Below are positions 61,270 through 64,000 of a DNA stretch of 64,000 nucleotides, piece after piece. This DNA comes from Nocardioides phosphati (GTDB lineage: Bacteria; Actinomycetota; Actinomycetes; Propionibacteriales; Nocardioidaceae), in the NCBI RefSeq assembly GCF_014646375.1, contig NZ_BMNI01000005.1:62001-126000 (forward strand). The letters are read 5' to 3'. Below the pieces are notes generated by a model that ran no database searches, was not told the DNA's origin, and saw nothing but the letters and a program-made list of their open reading frames with translations. Made by a program: the position numbers and the translations under genes. The first letter of the stretch is position 1. Each line of letters opens with the position of its first letter.

Positions 61270-61977
61270 TCAGCCGAGGACGGAGCCGAAGGCCTCCGAC
61301 AGCCGGGCGCGGCCCTCGGCGGAGAGGTGCGGCCCGGCCCGGTCGACGAGGTCGCCCGCGTCGAGGAGGCGGACGGTCTCGGCGATGCCGGGGAGCCGCC
61401 CGGCGGGGATCAGCTCGAGGATCGCGGCCAGGCGGGCCGGGTCCTCGATCACCTGGCCGGTGCGGACCAGCGCCTCGTCGGAGAGGACCCCGAGCGTGCG
61501 GCCGATCTGCTCGAGCGGCAGCACCGCGACGAAGTCGGCCATCGCGATGTACTCCGCGCGCTCGCCGAGCAGCTTGCCGGCATCGACGAGGAGCTGGGGC
61601 GGCAGCTTGTGGAGGATCGAGGTGACTCGCCGCGGGTCGAGCTTCGGCGCGATGTCGGCGAGGAACGGCACGGGAACCCGGCTGGCCAGCGAGACCGCCG
61701 CATCGGTCTCCATCACGCCGGCGACGCGAGCGGCGAGCTGCGGCGGGAACGCCACGGTCGCGATCTTCGCGGCGACGCCGCCGGGCACGATCTTCGTCGT
61801 ACGGGCGAGGCCGACGAGGATGTCGCGGTTGGCGTCGAAGAGCCGGTCGGTCAGCTTGTCGCGCAGCTCCTTGAGGACGTCGACGGGCTGGTCGGCCAGC
61901 ATGGCGAGCGACTCCTCGGGGCAGGCGAGGAGGGAGGCCAGGCGGGTGATCTCGACGCGGGTCTCGGTGGTGCTCAC
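61270..61977 (-). CDS. Helical-repeat protein, paralogue B of duplicated module
   Basis: A 235-residue helical protein homologous to paralogue A, with fewer differences from a likely ancestor in the N-terminal half. VDVLKELRDKLTDRLFDANRDILVGLAR corresponds to LRAFRDQVTERLFEADRSQVAGIAA of A, and PFLADIAPKLDPRRVTSILHKLP to AYLAELAPHLDPREAGSLLAGLP. No catalytic motif, Cys or membrane helix is seen. The start is a GTG at 61977 overlapping the small B gene by 4 bp. Confidence 0.75.
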   Translation of the reverse strand: MSTTETRVEITRLASLLACPEESLAMLADQPVDVLKELRDKLTDRLFDANRDILVGLARTTKIVPGGVAAKIATVAFPPQLAARVAGVMETDAAVSLASRVPVPFLADIAPKLDPRRVTSILHKLPPQLLVDAGKLLGERAEYIAMADFVAVLPLEQIGRTLGVLSDEALVRTGQVIEDPARLAAILELIPAGRLPGIAETVRLLDAGDLVDRAGPHLSAEGRARLSEAFGSVLG

Positions 61978-62183
61978 AGGCCGACCACCTTCCGCACCGT
62001 GCCGCGCAGGGGGCGCGGGACGATCTCGAGCGCCTTGCGCAGCGACGCCTCCAGCTCCGCACCCTGCGCCCGGCGGGCCTCCTTGATGAGCGCGGCGAGC
62101 TGCCCGGTGTCCGCCTCGGACAGGGAGAGCCCCGTGGGCGGCTCGGCGCCGAGCTGGTGGGCCAGGGATGCTGCTGCGCTCAT
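61974..62183 (-). CDS. Small protein, paralogue B of duplicated module
   Basis: A 69-residue protein, first gene of the duplicated module. GGAGGAAA lies six bases before the ATG at 62183. Its C-terminus has the VPRPxRxxVRxxVGL motif shared with paralogue A. The N-terminal half is more variable. It lies 158 bp downstream of acs, beyond a terminator, so it probably has its own promoter in 62184-62282, where a 16-bp palindrome CCCGACCCGGGTCGGG (62260-62275) also lies. Confidence 0.7.
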   Translation of the reverse strand: MSAAASLAHQLGAEPPTGLSLSEADTGQLAALIKEARRAQGAELEASLRKALEIVPRPLRGTVRKVVGL

Positions 62184-62282
62184 GGGCGTTTCCTCCGTCG
62201 CGACGTGCGTGGACGAAGGCTCAACGAGACAACGCGTCCAAGGTAATGATCCGGGCGTGCCCGACCCGGGTCGGGGCGCGCA

Positions 62283-62317
62283 GAAGCCCGGGTCTCGGCG
62301 GACGGGACCCGGGCTTC
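62283..62317 (-). terminator. Terminator of acs
   Basis: Perfect 12-bp stem GAAGCCCGGGTC / GACCCGGGCTTC with an 11-nt loop, 24 bp beyond the acs stop on the minus strand. Confidence 0.85.
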
Positions 62318-62341
62318 GGCGTACGGAGGAAACGGCGGTGG

Positions 62342-64000
62342 TCAGTCCTCGGTGGAGGTGGCGGCGCCGGCGGCGATGAGATCCATGATCCCGGCGTCGG
62401 CCAGCGTGGTGGTGTCGCCGACGACGCGCTTCTCGGCGACGTCGCGGAGCAGGCGGCGCATGATCTTGCCGGAGCGCGTCTTCGGCAGCTCGGGCACGAT
62501 CATGATCTGGCGCGGCTTCGCGATCGGACCGATCTCGCTGCGGACGTGGTCGGACAGCACCTTCGCGATGTCCGCGCCACCGTCGCCGGCGGACTCGCGG
62601 AGGATCACGTAGGCGACCGGGGCCTGGCCGGTGTCGGGGTCGGTGGCGCCGACGACTGCTGCCTCGGCGACCATCGGGTGCGAGACCAGTGCCGACTCGA
62701 TCTCGGTCGTCGACAGGCGGTGGCCGGAGACGTTCATGACGTCGTCGACGCGGCCGAGGACCCAGATGTCGCCGTCCTCGTCCTTCTTCGCGCCGTCGCC
62801 GGCGAAGTAGTAGCCCTGCTCCTTGAAGCGCGACCAGTAGGTGTCGACGTAGCGCTCGTCGTCGCCCCAGATCGTGCGGAGCATGGAGGGCCACGGCGAG
62901 GTGACGACGAGGTAGCCGCCCTGGCCGTCGCCGACCGGGACGCCTTCGTCGTTGACGACGTCGACCTCGATGCCGGGCACCGCCAGCATCGCCGAGCCCG
63001 GCTTGCCCGCGGTGACACCGGGGAGCGGCGTCATCATCGTGGCGCCGGTCTCGGTCTGCCACCAGGTGTCGATGATCGGGGTGCCCTCGCCACCGTTGCC
63101 GGAGCCGCCGATGACCGTGCGGTACCAGACGTACGCCTCGGGGTTGATCGGCTCGCCGACCGACCCGATGACGCGCAGCGACGAGAGGTCGTACGACGCC
63201 GGCACCGTGTCGCCCTGCTTCATGAACGACCGGATCGCGGTGGGCGCGGTGTAGAAGAGCGAGACCTTGTAGTCCTGGATGATCTTCCACCAGCGGCCGC
63301 GCTCGGGGGCGTCGGGCGTGCCCTCGTAGAGCACCTGCGTCGCTCCGTTGGCGAGCGGGCCGTAGACGATGTAGCTGTGGCCGGTCACCCAGCCGATGTC
63401 GGCCGTGCACCAGTAGACGTCCGTCTCCGGCTTGAGGTCGAACTGCGCCCAGTGCGTGTACGCCGCCTGCGTGAGGTAGCCGCCGGTCGTGTGCTTGATG
63501 CCCTTCGGCTTGCCCGTCGTGCCGGAGGTGTACATGACGTAGAGCGGGTGCTCGGCCTCGAACGCCTCCGGGGTGTGCTGGTCGGAGGCGGAGTCGACCG
63601 TCTCGTGCCACCACGTGTCGATCGACGGGTCGAACGCGACCTCCTGCCCCGTGCGACGCACGACGAGGACGTTCTCCACCTGGCCCGGCGAGACCGCCTC
63701 GACCTTCTGGATCGCCTCGTCGACGGCCGGCTTGAGCGCCGAGGCCGCACCGCGGCGGTAGCCGCCGTCGGAGGTGACGATCAGCTTGGCGCCGCAGTCC
63801 TCGACGCGGGCGGCGAGCGCCTCGGCGGAGAAGCCGCCGAAGACGACCGTGTGGATCGCGCCGATGCGGGCCGCGGCCAGCATCGCGACGATCGCCTCGG
63901 GGATCATCGGCATGTAGATCGCGACGCAGTCACCAGCCCCGACGCCGAGCGACTCGTAGGCGTTGGCCGCCTTGGAGACCTCGCGCTGCAGGTCGGCGTA
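62342..64000 (-). CDS. acs: Acetyl-CoA synthetase, N-terminal part beyond window
   Basis: The 552 C-terminal residues of an AMP-forming acetyl-CoA synthetase (full length about 650); the start lies beyond 64000. YTSGTTGKPKGIKHTTGGYL is the P-loop-like adenylation motif, VWTWWQTETG-like DTWWQTETGA the acetate pocket, and YFAGDGAKKDEDGDIWVLGRVDDVMNVSGHRLSTTEIE the hinge. The acetylatable Lys is in LPKTRSGKIMRR. It activates acetate to acetyl-CoA; activity is usually controlled by reversible acetylation of that Lys. Crp lies 4 kb away, and Rv3667 acs occupies the corresponding place in M. tuberculosis. Confidence 0.95.
   Translation of the reverse strand, partial: YADLQREVSKAANAYESLGVGAGDCVAIYMPMIPEAIVAMLAAARIGAIHTVVFGGFSAEALAARVEDCGAKLIVTSDGGYRRGAASALKPAVDEAIQKVEAVSPGQVENVLVVRRTGQEVAFDPSIDTWWHETVDSASDQHTPEAFEAEHPLYVMYTSGTTGKPKGIKHTTGGYLTQAAYTHWAQFDLKPETDVYWCTADIGWVTGHSYIVYGPLANGATQVLYEGTPDAPERGRWWKIIQDYKVSLFYTAPTAIRSFMKQGDTVPASYDLSSLRVIGSVGEPINPEAYVWYRTVIGGSGNGGEGTPIIDTWWQTETGATMMTPLPGVTAGKPGSAMLAVPGIEVDVVNDEGVPVGDGQGGYLVVTSPWPSMLRTIWGDDERYVDTYWSRFKEQGYYFAGDGAKKDEDGDIWVLGRVDDVMNVSGHRLSTTEIESALVSHPMVAEAAVVGATDPDTGQAPVAYVILRESAGDGGADIAKVLSDHVRSEIGPIAKPRQIMIVPELPKTRSGKIMRRLLRDVAEKRVVGDTTTLADAGIMDLIAAGAATSTED

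Overview
The window is very GC-rich, densely coded and uses many GTG starts and 4-bp ATGA/GTGA overlaps. Gene content (WhiB-type Fe-S regulator, MarP-like protease, PonA2-type penicillin-binding protein, FadE5-like dehydrogenase, ArsA-like ATPase pair, bifunctional-type dCTP deaminase) points to an actinobacterium. A Nocardioides-like genus (Nocardioidaceae) is my best guess; this is an inference from gene style, not a database match.

Layout. 1-6.0 kb: a cut LMW protein-tyrosine phosphatase, a small holin-family membrane protein and a 1690-residue sortase-anchored surface protein. 6.4-13.7 kb: three overlapping genes for a 2-oxo acid dehydrogenase complex (E1 alpha, E1 beta, E2), a fused acyl-CoA carboxyltransferase and a FadE5-like acyl-CoA dehydrogenase, with a divergent Rrf2 regulator. 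14.2-19.2 kb: small unknown genes, an SDR protein, then a 2.7-kb segment bounded by an intact tRNA-Gly(CCC) and a 43-nt copy of its 3' half. The segment holds a CarH/LitR-like B12 photoreceptor regulator divergent from a three-gene operon (unknown protein, FHA-like protein, protein with only sigma region 2). 19.2-25 kb: GDSL hydrolase, exported protein, dcd, an AraC regulator facing an NAD(P)-binding protein, and an iron-regulated siderophore-interacting flavoprotein. 25.3-29 kb: a large membrane Fe-S oxidoreductase with a 450-residue Ala/Pro tail carrying nine SLF repeats. 29-39.4 kb: three MFS exporters, an ArsR regulator with a visible operator pair, an exported M19-like dipeptidase with a beta-propeller partner and divergent PucR-type regulator, SixA-like phosphatase. 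39.4-42.5 kb: secreted nine-PKD protein and tRNA-Pro(CGG).

42.5-64 kb looks like a conserved actinobacterial core block. Metallophosphoesterase, ponA2, whiB4, two ArsA ATPases, DUF4177, RidA, MBL hydrolase, crp, nth, TlpA-like lipoprotein, NUDIX, marP, holin-like protein and acs have the content, and largely the order, that I remember from the Rv3683-Rv3667 region of Mycobacterium tuberculosis. Additions here are YqeY, AhpD-like, NhaA, an ECF sigma factor with a membrane partner, and a tandemly duplicated two-gene module of unknown function downstream of acs.

The most interesting candidates for undescribed biology are the tRNA-bounded photoreceptor/FHA/sigma-2 segment (16.3-19.2 kb) and the duplicated small-protein plus helical-repeat-protein module (60.2-62.2 kb). 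No CRISPR array, rRNA, transposase, integrase or phage structural gene was seen.
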